Assembly: GCA_034521975.1 (NCBI GenBank)
Contig: JAXHLR010000006.1
Coordinates: forward strand, 372,001 to 436,000
DNA length: 64,000 nt
Reading direction: 5' to 3'
Source of the DNA: Acidimicrobiales bacterium
GTDB taxonomy: Bacteria > Actinomycetota > Acidimicrobiia > Acidimicrobiales > SKKL01
Of this stretch, positions 27,726 through 39,099 are shown in pieces. Numbering within the stretch: the first letter of the stretch is position 1; the number at the start of each line of letters is the position of its first letter. Both the position numbers and the translations under genes were made by a program. Below the pieces are notes generated by a model, which saw only the letters and a program-made list of their open reading frames with translations, made no database searches and had not been told where the DNA came from.

Positions 27726-30134
27726 ATGGCCCAGCAGGGAGAGCTCGTTCCCTTCGCCCGCGAGGTGATCGACACCCCCGTCACCGACGAGTTGAGCGAG
27801 TCGTTCCTCGCCTACTCGATGTCGGTCATCACCTCGCGCGCGCTTCCCGACGTCCGCGACGGCCTCAAGCCGGTCCAGCGCCGGATCCTCTTCGCCATGT
27901 ACTCCATGGGCATCCGCCCCGACACCCCCACCCGCAAGAGCGCGCGCGTGGTCGGCGAGACCATGGGCAAGTACCACCCCCACGGCGACGCCGCCATCTA
28001 CGACGCCCTCACCCGCCTCGGCCAGGACTTCGGCCGCAACGTCACCCTGGTGCAGCCACAGGGCAACTTCGGGTCGCTCGACGATCCGCCGGCCGCCGCC
28101 CGCTACACCGAGTGCCGGCTCACCCCTGCGGCCATGGACATGCTCGGCGAGATCGACGAGGAGACCGTCGACTTCCGCACCACCTACGACGGCGAGAACG
28201 ACGAACCCGTCGCCCTGCCCGCCGTGCTGCCGAACCTGTTGGTCAACGGGGTCTCGGGCATCGCGGTGGGGATGGCCACCAACATGGCACCCCACAACCT
28301 CAGTGAGGTGTACGAGGCCATCAAGGTGGTGATGACCAAGCGCCGCCCCAAGCCCACCATCGACGAGCTCATGGAAGCGCTCCCCGCTCCCGACTTTCCC
28401 TCGGGCGGCATCGTCATCGACGACGGGTTGCACGAGGCCTACCGGACCGGCCGGGGCAGCGTGCGTATCAGGGCCAGGGCCGAGATCGCCCAGGTCACCG
28501 CCCGGCGCCAGGGCATCGAGATCACCGAGCTCCCCTACCTGGTCGGACCCGAACGGGTCATCGCCAAGATCAAGGAGCTGATGCTGACCGGCAAGCTGTC
28601 GGGCATCGCCGAGGCGAAGAACCTCACCGACCGCCACCACGGCATGCGCATCCAGATCGAGTGCAAGACCGGGGTCAACCCCCGCGCCGTGCTCACCGAG
28701 CTCTACCGCCTCACCCCCATGGAGGAGACCTTCGGCATCAACAACGTGGTGCTGGTGAACGGCGAGCCGAAGACCCTCGGCCTCTACGACCTGTGCTTGG
28801 CCTATGTCGACCATCGCCTCGACGTCGTGGTGCGCCGCAGCCGGTTCCGTCTGGGCAAGACTCGGGACCGGTTGCACCTGGTCGAGGGGTTCCTCGTCGC
28901 CCTCGACGCCATCGACGAGGTGGTGAGGATCATCCGCGGCTCCCAGGACACCGCCGAGGCCCGATCGGCGTTGATCGAGCGCTTCGGCCTCAGCGAGGTG
29001 CAGGCCAACGCCATCCTCGACATGGCGCTGCGCCGTCTCACCGCGCTCGAGAAGCTCAAGCTGGAGGAGGAGCGCGACGAGCTGGTGGCCCGCATCACCG
29101 ACCTCGAGACCATCCTCGGGTCCGAACAGCGCCGGCGCACCATCGTGCTCCGCGAGCTCGGCGAGCTCGTCGACCGGCTCGGACGACCCCGACGCACCTC
29201 GATCCTGGGGCCCGACGACATCGATGACGTGTCTCCCGCCGAGCCCATGCCACTCGAGATCACCGACGATCCCTGCATCGTCACCCTGTCGACATCGGGC
29301 CTCATCGGCCGCGAACCCGAGGGAGGGGTCACCAAACCGTCACTCGGTCGCCACGACGTGCTGGTGTCGGCGGTCGAGACCACCAACCACGCCACGGTGT
29401 TCGCCGTCACCGACACCGGTCGCGCGCTCGGAGTCACCGCCATGGAGGTCCCCGAGGTGGCGGGACGAAACCGGGGCGCCAACGCGGCCGAGGTCGTCGA
29501 CCTCAAGCACGGCGAGCGGGTGATCACCCTGCTCGTGCCCGGCGACGACATGGTCCTGTTGGTCACCCGCTCGGGTATCGCCAAGCGCATCACCGCCGCG
29601 GAGCTGGCCGGTACCAAGTCGGGCGGTGCCGTCATCGGCCTCAAGGGCGACGACCGCCTGGTCGCCGCCATGCCCGCACCCGACGACGCCGACGTCGTCA
29701 TGGTCACCGACGACGCCCAGGCCCTCCGCACCGCGGTCGCCGGGGTGAGCGTCCAGGGTCGGGGCGCGAGCGGTGTCGCCGGCATGAAGGTGAAGGCCGG
29801 TGCCGCGGTCATCGCCGCGGGCCTCGTTCCCGACGGCGCCATGATCCTCTCGGTCACCGACACGGGCACGGCCAAGCTCACCGACGCCGCCGAGATCCCC
29901 GCCAAGGGACGCGGCGCGGGCGGGGTCCGCCTCACCCGGTTCAAGACCGAGAAGCACCTCGCCTTCGCCCGCGTCGGACCGATCGACGACCTGGCCGTGG
30001 TCGTCGGCCAGCCCGACGCGCCGACCAAGCCCGACCCGACCCCCGTCGCCCTTCACCTCACCCCGAGCCGTCGCGACACCCAGAGCGCCCCCACCGACGA
30101 ACGCATCCTCGGCGCGGGAACACGGAGGTTCTAG
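27726..30134 (+). CDS. parC: Type IIA DNA topoisomerase subunit A, most like topoisomerase IV ParC
   Basis: This DNA-cleavage subunit of 802 residues forms an A2B2 enzyme with the next gene. The winged-helix tower starts near residue 25; the catalytic tyrosine is Y127 in PAAARYTECR, preceded by the quinolone-region block (about 78-100, GKYHPHGDAAIYDAL). The C-terminal beta-pinwheel (about 510-780) repeats a GRGASG-type motif, but its first blade lacks the GyrA box (QRRGGRG), which gyrase needs to wrap DNA. That favours decatenating topoisomerase IV over gyrase. Automatic annotation may still say GyrA. ATG 27726 has a weak CGGAG upstream. It directly abuts the B-subunit gene and sits behind a LexA-like box. 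Confidence 0.85.
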   Translation: MAQQGELVPFAREVIDTPVTDELSESFLAYSMSVITSRALPDVRDGLKPVQRRILFAMYSMGIRPDTPTRKSARVVGETMGKYHPHGDAAIYDALTRLGQDFGRNVTLVQPQGNFGSLDDPPAAARYTECRLTPAAMDMLGEIDEETVDFRTTYDGENDEPVALPAVLPNLLVNGVSGIAVGMATNMAPHNLSEVYEAIKVVMTKRRPKPTIDELMEALPAPDFPSGGIVIDDGLHEAYRTGRGSVRIRARAEIAQVTARRQGIEITELPYLVGPERVIAKIKELMLTGKLSGIAEAKNLTDRHHGMRIQIECKTGVNPRAVLTELYRLTPMEETFGINNVVLVNGEPKTLGLYDLCLAYVDHRLDVVVRRSRFRLGKTRDRLHLVEGFLVALDAIDEVVRIIRGSQDTAEARSALIERFGLSEVQANAILDMALRRLTALEKLKLEEERDELVARITDLETILGSEQRRRTIVLRELGELVDRLGRPRRTSILGPDDIDDVSPAEPMPLEITDDPCIVTLSTSGLIGREPEGGVTKPSLGRHDVLVSAVETTNHATVFAVTDTGRALGVTAMEVPEVAGRNRGANAAEVVDLKHGERVITLLVPGDDMVLLVTRSGIAKRITAAELAGTKSGGAVIGLKGDDRLVAAMPAPDDADVVMVTDDAQALRTAVAGVSVQGRGASGVAGMKVKAGAAVIAAGLVPDGAMILSVTDTGTAKLTDAAEIPAKGRGAGGVRLTRFKTEKHLAFARVGPIDDLAVVVGQPDAPTKPDPTPVALHLTPSRRDTQSAPTDERILGAGTRRF

Positions 30135-32192
<2,058 letters not shown>

Positions 32193-32203
32193 GACGAGGT
32201 CCG

Positions 32204-34975
32204 ATGTCCGACTCCACGAATCCGACTGATGCACCGATCGACCAGTGGCGCAGCGCGGTCGATGCCGAGCTGCGCGCCGACATCCGCCACCTCGGTGACG
32301 AGCTCGGGCGCACCCTGGTCCGCCAGGGAGGCCAGGAACTGCTCGACGAGGTCGAGGAGGTCCGGCGTCTCTCCGGTCTCGCCACCGAAGGCGACGAGAC
32401 GGCTGCCGACGAGCTGAGGCGTCACCTCGGCACCGTCGACGCCCTTGCGGCCATCCGCCTGTCCCGCGCCTACACCACCTACTTCCACCTGGCGACCGTG
32501 GCCGAGCAGAGCCACCGCATCACCGTCCTCGAACAGCCAGAGCAACAGGAGCGGGGCTGGATCTCCATGGCGGTCGACCGTTTGGCCGAAGCCGAGGTTC
32601 CCGCTGACGAGATCGCCGACGCCGTCCGACGCCTCGAGGTCCGCCCGGTGGTCACCGCCCATCCGACCGAGGCCTCACGCCGCTCGGTGCTCACCAAGCT
32701 GGCCGACATCGCCCAGGCACTGCACCGCTCCCACAACCCGCGCCGCAGCGCCATCGACCGCCGACGCTCCGACCTGCGACTCGGCGAGCTCATCGACCTT
32801 CTGTGGGTCACCGACGAGATCCGTGGTGCCCGTCCCCGACCGGTCGACGAGGCCCAGTCGGCGCTGTTCTACGTCGAGGCGCTGCTGTGGGACATCCTCC
32901 CCAACCTGACCACGGACCTGCGCCTGGAGCTGGAGCGGATCGGGGTCGAACTGCCCGCCGAGGCGAACCCGGTGCGGTTCGGCACCTGGGTCGGCGGCGA
33001 CCGGGACGGCAACCCCAACGTCACCCCTGAGGTCACCGCCGAGGTGCTGGCGTGGATGCACGACCGCGGACTCCTCCTCGTCGAGCGGGCCCTGAACGAT
33101 CTCATCACCGAGCTGTCGCCCTCGTCGAAGGTCGTCGGCACCGATCCGCGCCTGGTCGAGTCCCTGGAACGCGACCGCGAGCAGCTACCGGAGGTGTGGG
33201 AGCGCCTCGCCCACCTCAACGCCGAGGAGCCCTACCGGCTCAAACTCTCGTACTGCCGGCAACGGGTGCAGAACACCCGCGAGCGACACCGGGCGGGGCG
33301 TTCACACCGGCCCGGCGTCGACTACCGCGACGGCTCGGAGCTGGTCGCCGAGCTCGACCTGCTGCGCGAGGTCCTCGCCGAACAGGCCGGGGAGCTGGTC
33401 GCGCTCGGCCGCCTCGACGGGGTCCGGAGGGTCGTCGCCGCCTCGGGATTCCACCTCGCGGTGATGGACGTGCGCGACCACAGCCAGTCGTTCAACACGC
33501 TGGTATCGGAGCTGTGCGCCCTGAACGGCTTGGTCTACCCCGACGACGACCTCGGGCGTCAGCACCTGCTCGACCGTGAGCTGTCGGGGGCCCGACCCCT
33601 GAGCGGGGTCACCACCACGGTGTCGGCCGCGGCTGCTCGCGTCGCCGAGATGTTCTCGGTGCTGCGGGACTGCATGGATCGCTACGGCGACGGAGTGGTC
33701 GAGACCTGCATCGTGTCGATGACCCGAGGTGCCTCCGACGTCCTCGCCGCCGTCGTCGCGGCCCGCGAGTCGGGTCTGGTCGATGTCGGCCAGGGCGTGG
33801 CCCGCCTCTCCTTCGTGCCGCTGCTCGAGACCATCGACGAACTCGAGGCCGCGGACCGCATCGTTGGCGATCTGCTCGCCACCCCCAGCTACCGGTCGGT
33901 GGTGGCGGCGCGGGGCAACGTGCAGGAGGTGATGCTCGGCTACTCGGACTCCAACAAGGACGGGGGCATCGTGGCCTCCCGATGGGCCATCCAGAAGGCC
34001 ATCCGCGCGCTGCGCGACACCGCCTCCCGCCACGGTGTGCACCTGCGCCTGTTCCACGGTCGGGGTGGGTCGGTCGGCCGTGGGGGCGGGCCGGCCCACC
34101 ACGCGATCCTCTCCCAACCTCACGGAGCCGTCGACGCCTCGGTGAAGCTCACCGAGCAGGGCGAGGTCATCTCCGACAAGTACCTGCTGCCGAACCTCGC
34201 CCGCCACAACCTCGAGCTCCTGGTGGCCGCCACCCTCGAAGCCACCCTGCTGCACACCACGTCGCGCCAGCACACCGACACGACCGGTCGCTACGACGAG
34301 GCGATGGAGACCATGGCGAGGGCGTCGCGGGCCGCCTACCGCCGTCTGGTCGACGATCCGTCACTCGTCGCCTACTTCCTCAGCTCCACCCCGGTACAGG
34401 AGCTGGCCCGGCTCAACATCGGCTCACGTCCGGCGTCGAGGCCCGAGGAGGGCAGCGGCTTGGGCGGTCTGCGGGCCATCCCGTGGGTGTTCGGCTGGAC
34501 CCAGAGCCGCCAGATCGTGCCCGGGTGGTTCGGTCTCGGCACCGCGATCTCGGTCGCACGCGAGGCCGGACACGGCGACGTGCTCCGCGAGATGGCGGGT
34601 GAGTGGTGGTTCATGCGCACACTGCTGTCCAACATCGAGATGGCCCTGGCCAAGACCGATCTGGGCATCGCCCGCCTCTACGTCGACACCCTGGTCGAGC
34701 CCGAGCACCAGCACCTGTTGGGCACCCTCGAACGCGAGCTCGCGACCACGAGGCAGCAGCTCGCCTGGATGACCCAGGGCGAGGGTCACCTCGAGTCACA
34801 ACCCGTCCTGCGGCGCACCCTCGCGGTGCGCGACCGCTACCTGCACCCGCTTCACGCCATGCAGGTCGAGCTGCTGGCCAGGGTGCGGGCCGACGACGAG
34901 ACCGACCCCGACACCGAGCGGGCGCTGCTGCTCACCGTCAACGCCATCGCCGCGGGGCTGCGCAACACCGGCTGA
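32204..34975 (+). CDS. ppc: Phosphoenolpyruvate carboxylase
   Basis: PEPC adds bicarbonate to PEP to give oxaloacetate and refills the TCA cycle. The 923-residue length is typical. Key motifs are seen: VVTAHPTEASRRS with the catalytic histidine (about H152), GGDRDGNPNVT (PEP/metal binding), the GYSDSNKDGGIVAS block with its lysine, and the glycine loop FHGRGGSVGRGGGP. The conserved C-terminal NTG is present, as is usual for allosterically controlled PEPCs. ATG 32204 follows GACGAGG and is 11 bases after parE, so readthrough from the topoisomerase operon is likely. A long in-frame extension upstream only overlaps parE and is not coding. Confidence 0.95.
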   Translation: MSDSTNPTDAPIDQWRSAVDAELRADIRHLGDELGRTLVRQGGQELLDEVEEVRRLSGLATEGDETAADELRRHLGTVDALAAIRLSRAYTTYFHLATVAEQSHRITVLEQPEQQERGWISMAVDRLAEAEVPADEIADAVRRLEVRPVVTAHPTEASRRSVLTKLADIAQALHRSHNPRRSAIDRRRSDLRLGELIDLLWVTDEIRGARPRPVDEAQSALFYVEALLWDILPNLTTDLRLELERIGVELPAEANPVRFGTWVGGDRDGNPNVTPEVTAEVLAWMHDRGLLLVERALNDLITELSPSSKVVGTDPRLVESLERDREQLPEVWERLAHLNAEEPYRLKLSYCRQRVQNTRERHRAGRSHRPGVDYRDGSELVAELDLLREVLAEQAGELVALGRLDGVRRVVAASGFHLAVMDVRDHSQSFNTLVSELCALNGLVYPDDDLGRQHLLDRELSGARPLSGVTTTVSAAAARVAEMFSVLRDCMDRYGDGVVETCIVSMTRGASDVLAAVVAARESGLVDVGQGVARLSFVPLLETIDELEAADRIVGDLLATPSYRSVVAARGNVQEVMLGYSDSNKDGGIVASRWAIQKAIRALRDTASRHGVHLRLFHGRGGSVGRGGGPAHHAILSQPHGAVDASVKLTEQGEVISDKYLLPNLARHNLELLVAATLEATLLHTTSRQHTDTTGRYDEAMETMARASRAAYRRLVDDPSLVAYFLSSTPVQELARLNIGSRPASRPEEGSGLGGLRAIPWVFGWTQSRQIVPGWFGLGTAISVAREAGHGDVLREMAGEWWFMRTLLSNIEMALAKTDLGIARLYVDTLVEPEHQHLLGTLERELATTRQQLAWMTQGEGHLESQPVLRRTLAVRDRYLHPLHAMQVELLARVRADDETDPDTERALLLTVNAIAAGLRNTG

Positions 34976-35076
34976 GCCACGAGGTGTAACTGGATCGACC
35001 CGAGACCGTCCTGTGCTCGAACCAACGACGACCGTCGATGCCACTCGTGGTGCGGCGCAGAGGAGATGGACCCGAC

Positions 35077-35709
35077 ATGCGACGCATCACGATGATCGCG
35101 CTCAGTGCCCTGCTCATCGGGGCACTGGCGGCGTGCGGCGACGACACCGACGGCGACGATTCCGCGCTCACCTTCCAGACCGATGCCGAGGGCAACATCA
35201 CGTCTGACGAGGACCTCGCGGGAGTGCCCGACGATGATCCCGACGATGACATCCCACCCATCGGCGAAGGCTCGAGCGACGACGGCGGGGAGCCCACGAG
35301 CGGGAGCGGTGCGGTCGGGACCGTCGCCGTCGACGGGGTCGAGATCGGGCTCGACGAGGTGATCCGGTGCGAAGAGGACAGCTCCGATCTCGAGGACATC
35401 GAGCGGCTGCTCGAGGTCTCCTACACCGGCGGTGACTACTTCCTCAGCCTCTACACCAGCGAGGTGGCCAACGTCGGTGTCACCCAGTCGGTCGATTTCG
35501 CCAGCCCTGACGGGCGCTTCGGCGGCAGCTCCGTCGAGACTGCCGGCGGGTGGACCGGCGTCAGCGGTCCCTCGGAAACTCCGCCGTACACCGTCGACGG
35601 GAACCGCATCACCGGATCGGCGACGCTCACCGGGAGCATGGACCCCGATGCTTCGGTCGAGGTCAGCTTCGACGTGGTGTTCCCCGACGAGACCACCCAG
35701 TGCCGCTGA
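35077..35709 (+). CDS. Putative lipoprotein of unknown function
   Basis: This 210-residue exported protein has a short signal peptide and a lipobox ending GALAAC (cysteine about 20). Residues 21-80 are an Asp/Gly/Ser-rich spacer. The remaining about 130 residues look like one beta-rich domain with two cysteines (IRCEED about 90 and a terminal TQCR) that could form a disulfide. I do not recognise the domain. ATG 35077 follows GAGGAG, with a suitable spacing. It is flanked by ppc and by a hairpin at 35715-35733, so it is probably a single-gene unit. Confidence 0.75.
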   Translation: MRRITMIALSALLIGALAACGDDTDGDDSALTFQTDAEGNITSDEDLAGVPDDDPDDDIPPIGEGSSDDGGEPTSGSGAVGTVAVDGVEIGLDEVIRCEEDSSDLEDIERLLEVSYTGGDYFLSLYTSEVANVGVTQSVDFASPDGRFGGSSVETAGGWTGVSGPSETPPYTVDGNRITGSATLTGSMDPDASVEVSFDVVFPDETTQCR

Positions 35710-35714
35710 AGACC

Positions 35715-35733
35715 CAGTGCCGATGTGGCACTG
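35715..35733 (+). terminator. Hairpin downstream of the lipoprotein gene
   Basis: A perfect 7-bp stem (CAGTGCC 35715-35721, GGCACTG 35727-35733) with a five-base loop begins six bases after the lipoprotein stop codon. There is no U-tract, so it is a probable rather than certain terminator; it also lies between convergent genes. Confidence 0.5.
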
Positions 35734-35794
35734 CAGATCAGCCGACGACCAGAGCGCATCCGAAGCTGGCGACGGCGACCCGCCAGGCCACTGC

Positions 35795-36919
35795 TCAGGA
35801 ACCGTTCAGGCTCCAGTGCCAAGGTTCGCTCGCCAGGTTGTGCAACCCGTAGATGTCGGCGTTGTCGGCCAGCCACCGAAACGCAGCACTGTTGCGAGAG
35901 CTGATCGTCGTCCCGTTGTAGGTGAAGTCGACGGCGAGGCCGATCTCGTGCATCGAGTTGCCGGGGCGTGCCGTTGGCGGTGAGCACTCCGACGACGGCA
36001 TCTCATAGATGGCCTTCGGCTCCTCGCCGCAGTGGAGGCGCCGGAGCTCGATCTGCTCAGCGTGGGTCCGGAAACCGCCGCCACCGAGGACGATCCCATC
36101 GGCCTCGGCCGCAGCCAGCAGCATCTCGAGCTGGCCTGCGATCGACTGGTGCACCCGGATCCCCCGCACGCTGGTGAGGGGCAGCCGGGACTCGGGGCGC
36201 GTCGAGGCCTGGGCGACCAGGTGGCGGTTCGACCGGTCGAGCGCGAGCGCGAAGATCTCGGACTCGTAGGTTGCGCCGGCCTGCCGGGCCAGAACCTCGT
36301 CGTGGATCACCGCGAACCGTCCCCGTGTCGCGGCAAGGTCCTCCAGGGTCGAGGCGGCCTCGTCGCGGGCAGCCTGGGCCCGCTCTTCGGTGGCTCGGGT
36401 TCGTTCCGTGAGCCGGCCGAGCTGTTCACGAGCTTGGCGGAGCTGTTGGACCAGGTCGGTGTCACGCTCGGACTTCACGTCGAGGTACACCGACATCCGG
36501 GCGGCGTCGGCAGGGGCGGCAGAGTTCTTCAAGGTCGCGAGATGATCGGCGCTGGGCGGCTGTACGTAGGCGTTGACGGCCATGGTCGCCATCAGGCCCT
36601 CGAGGTCGTCGATCTCGGCGGCTTTGGCCTCCTCGGCGGCGGCCGACCGTTCGGCGGCGATGGTGGCCTCGGCCAGAACGGCCTGGGTGTGGTCGACCTC
36701 GGCGGTCTGCACGCCGATCCACACATCGAGCGTTTCGAGCGCGTCCGCCAGTTCGTCGTCACTCGCCGCCAGCTCGTCGAGCTCCTCGGCCAACGCCAGC
36801 TGGCGCTGCACGATCTCGGTGCGCTCATCGTCACGCCAGTCCGCGCTTGCGCTCGCGGGCCACAGCAGGCCGGCGACCATCACCGCACCTACGACCACGC
36901 GCCAACGGGTGAGACTCAT
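35795..36919 (-). CDS. Secreted coiled-coil protein with VanY-like D,D-carboxypeptidase (M15B) domain
   Basis: The 374-residue protein begins with a signal peptide (about 1-28, ending SASA) and continues with a long helical coiled-coil region (about 30-215), much like NlpC/EnvC-type cell-wall proteins. The C-terminal domain (about 260-374) is a VanY/M15B peptidase: a GGFRTHAEQIELRR block, the zinc-ligand region GNSMHEIGLAVDF (His and Asp), and ASEPWHWSLN with the last histidine. These enzymes trim D-Ala-D-Ala ends or peptide bridges in peptidoglycan. ATG 36919 gives a compact signal peptide; a longer start at 36976 is possible. It lies 117 bases downstream of the amino-acid importer operon on the same strand. 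Confidence 0.8.
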   Translation of the reverse strand: MSLTRWRVVVGAVMVAGLLWPASASADWRDDERTEIVQRQLALAEELDELAASDDELADALETLDVWIGVQTAEVDHTQAVLAEATIAAERSAAAEEAKAAEIDDLEGLMATMAVNAYVQPPSADHLATLKNSAAPADAARMSVYLDVKSERDTDLVQQLRQAREQLGRLTERTRATEERAQAARDEAASTLEDLAATRGRFAVIHDEVLARQAGATYESEIFALALDRSNRHLVAQASTRPESRLPLTSVRGIRVHQSIAGQLEMLLAAAEADGIVLGGGGFRTHAEQIELRRLHCGEEPKAIYEMPSSECSPPTARPGNSMHEIGLAVDFTYNGTTISSRNSAAFRWLADNADIYGLHNLASEPWHWSLNGS

Positions 36920-37036
36920 CGACACCGATCCTGCACTCGCACTCGCTTCCCGGCGCCGGCCCTCGCCGCGCACCATTCACCATCGGCAGATCGACAAGCC
37001 CGCTTGAGCACAACCGCAAGCGCGCTCGACGATCAG

Positions 37037-37834
37037 CTAGAGGATCTGGGACAGAAACAGCTTGGTGCGTTCCTCCTCGGGATCCTCGAAGAAGTGTTGC
37101 GGTGTTCCCACCTCGACGACCTCGCCATCGGACATGAACACCACCCGGTCTGCCACCTCGCGAGCGAAGCCCATCTCGTGGGTGACCACGATCATGGTCA
37201 TGCCGCTGCGAGCCAGTTCCTTCATGGCGTCGAGCACCTCGGCCACCATCTCGGGATCGAGCGCCGATGTGGGCTCGTCGAACAGCATGGCCTTGGGTCG
37301 CATGGCGAGTGCCCGGGCGATGGCGACCCGCTGCTGCTGCCCACCCGACAGCTGGCCGGGGTACTTGTAGGCCTGCTCGGGGATCTTCACCCGCTCGAGG
37401 AGCTCCATTGCCAGGGCTTCGGCCTCGGCCTTGGGCTGACGGCGTACCTGGCGAGGGGCCAGGGTGATGTTCTCCATGACCGTGAGATGAGGGAACAGGT
37501 TGAACGACTGGAAGACCATGCCGGACTCGCGCCGAATCTCGGAGATGGCCCGCATGTCGTCACTCATCTCGATGCCATCGACTGATATGCGACCGCGGTC
37601 GTGCTTCTCGAGGCGGTTGATGCAGCGGATCAGGGTGGACTTGCCCGAACCCGACGGGCCGATCACCACCACCACCTCCTGACGACCGACGACCAGGTCG
37701 ATGCCCCCCAGGGCGCAGAAGTCGCCGAACCACTTCTCGACCCCCTCCAGCACGATCATCGGCTCACCGGTCCCCCCGGGGAGGGTGGCGGCGTCGGTGA
37801 GACCTCGCTGGCCTCCGGTCGTCTGATCGCTCAT
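37037..37834 (-). CDS. aapP: Polar amino-acid ABC transporter ATP-binding protein
   Basis: The 265-residue ATPase belongs to the GlnQ/HisP/AapP group. It has Walker [14 protein letters not shown] (about 54-66), Q-loop [12 protein letters not shown], signature [15 protein letters not shown] and Walker [15 protein letters not shown] with the switch histidine in VVTHEMGFA. The C-terminus contains the family block [19 protein letters not shown]. It overlaps the upstream permease gene by four bases and is the last gene of the aapJQMP-type operon. Confidence 0.93.
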   Translation of the reverse strand: MSDQTTGGQRGLTDAATLPGGTGEPMIVLEGVEKWFGDFCALGGIDLVVGRQEVVVVIGPSGSGKSTLIRCINRLEKHDRGRISVDGIEMSDDMRAISEIRRESGMVFQSFNLFPHLTVMENITLAPRQVRRQPKAEAEALAMELLERVKIPEQAYKYPGQLSGGQQQRVAIARALAMRPKAMLFDEPTSALDPEMVAEVLDAMKELARSGMTMIVVTHEMGFAREVADRVVFMSDGEVVEVGTPQHFFEDPEEERTKLFLSQIL

Positions 37835-39099
37835 CGGGTACCAACCCCCAGTCGGGTCTCGAGGCGTCGACTCTCACGAGACATTGAATACGAGATCGCC
37901 CAGAAGACGAAGGCCACGAACGGCAAGGTCACCGATTGCAGACCCTGGCCCACGAAGTCCGGCTGGTTCGTGACCCGCTGGCCGACGTTCAACAGCTCGT
38001 CGAAGCCGAGGATGAAGAACAGCGTCGTGTCCTGGAACAGGCTGATGAACTGACCGACCATCGCGGGGATGACAGCACGCAGCGCCTGCGGGAGCTGGAT
38101 GCGCCGGACGACGGCGAGCGGCGACATTCCCAAGGCCTGGCCAGCTTCGATCTGGCCGCGGTCGACGCCCTGGAGTCCCCCACGCACGATCTCGGCGATG
38201 TAGGCCGACTCGAAGATCACGATGGCGACGAGCGCCCGAGCCAGCTGGCTCGGCGCATCGATCCAGCCCGGCAGGAAGAACCCGATCATGAACTGGCCCA
38301 TGAGCAGCAGGGTGATGAGCGGAACACCGCGGAAGAACTCGATGTAGCCGACCGAGACGATCCGGACCGCGGGGAGGGACGACCTCCGGCCCATGGCCAG
38401 CAGGAGCCCGAGGGGGAACGCCAGCACGATGCCCGATCCGGTGGCGAAGATGCTGAGGTGCAGACCACCCCACTCGTCCCACCCAACGCCCCCGAACCGG
38501 GAGAGCACCACGACGGCCGCGACGAACCCCAGCAGGGCCACCACCCAGATGAAGCGGTTGAGCACGCTCGGGAGGCGGGTACCGACCGATCGGGCGACGA
38601 CTCCCACCGCGAGGACCAGCAACGCGAGCAGTGTCGGGGCGATGGTGCGCGTGAAGCCGAGCAGGACCACGACGAGCAGGGCCATCGGCCAGAACCGTCG
38701 GAGCCGGTCGCGCCAGGTGATCCGGGGCAGCTGACGCCCCTCCTGTTGTGCGATCTGCTCCGCGGTGACCGATCCCGCCCCACCGACCAGGCCAAAGGTG
38801 ACCGCGAGGATGCCGGTCGCCGCCCACGGCCGCCACAGCTCGGCTCGGTCGAATCGCCCGAGCATGAACGAGGTGAGGTTCCGCTGGACGATCTCCCAGT
38901 CGGAGTTCACGAACACCAACAGGGCGAGGCGCACAGCAGCCCAGGCGATGAACGCGCCGAACAGCGCGGTGAGCACCGCGTTCAGCGCCGAGTTGAACAG
39001 GTTCTCCCGCATCCATCCGACGGGCCCGACCGAGGTGTCGGGTGGCCCTGCCGCGCGACCGCGCGGGGCCCCGGACGGATGGGTGGCCACGGCGGTCAT
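37831..39099 (-). CDS. aapM: Amino-acid ABC transporter permease (AapM-like)
   Basis: The 422-residue permease is the second of the two membrane subunits. As in AapM, about 180 residues carrying several extra helices lie between the first helix and the conserved core. The core holds [12 protein letters not shown] (about 268-279) and the ATPase-contacting EAA-type loop [25 protein letters not shown] (read across about 325-349). The start (39099) overlaps the stop of the first permease gene by four bases. Together with AapQ it should form a heterodimeric channel for polar L-amino acids. Confidence 0.9.
   Translation of the reverse strand: MTAVATHPSGAPRGRAAGPPDTSVGPVGWMRENLFNSALNAVLTALFGAFIAWAAVRLALLVFVNSDWEIVQRNLTSFMLGRFDRAELWRPWAATGILAVTFGLVGGAGSVTAEQIAQQEGRQLPRITWRDRLRRFWPMALLVVVLLGFTRTIAPTLLALLVLAVGVVARSVGTRLPSVLNRFIWVVALLGFVAAVVVLSRFGGVGWDEWGGLHLSIFATGSGIVLAFPLGLLLAMGRRSSLPAVRIVSVGYIEFFRGVPLITLLLMGQFMIGFFLPGWIDAPSQLARALVAIVIFESAYIAEIVRGGLQGVDRGQIEAGQALGMSPLAVVRRIQLPQALRAVIPAMVGQFISLFQDTTLFFILGFDELLNVGQRVTNQPDFVGQGLQSVTLPFVAFVFWAISYSMSRESRRLETRLGVGTR

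Noticed and set aside
27576-28877. Minus-strand frame opposite the ParC gene and its promoter
   Set aside because: Low-complexity Val/Gly/Asp/His-rich translation and no start signals; the plus strand is parC.
27726-30134. Calling the A subunit gyrA
   Set aside because: The GyrA box in the first pinwheel blade is absent and the pair has A-B order; ParC is the better reading, though without the rest of the genome it stays open.
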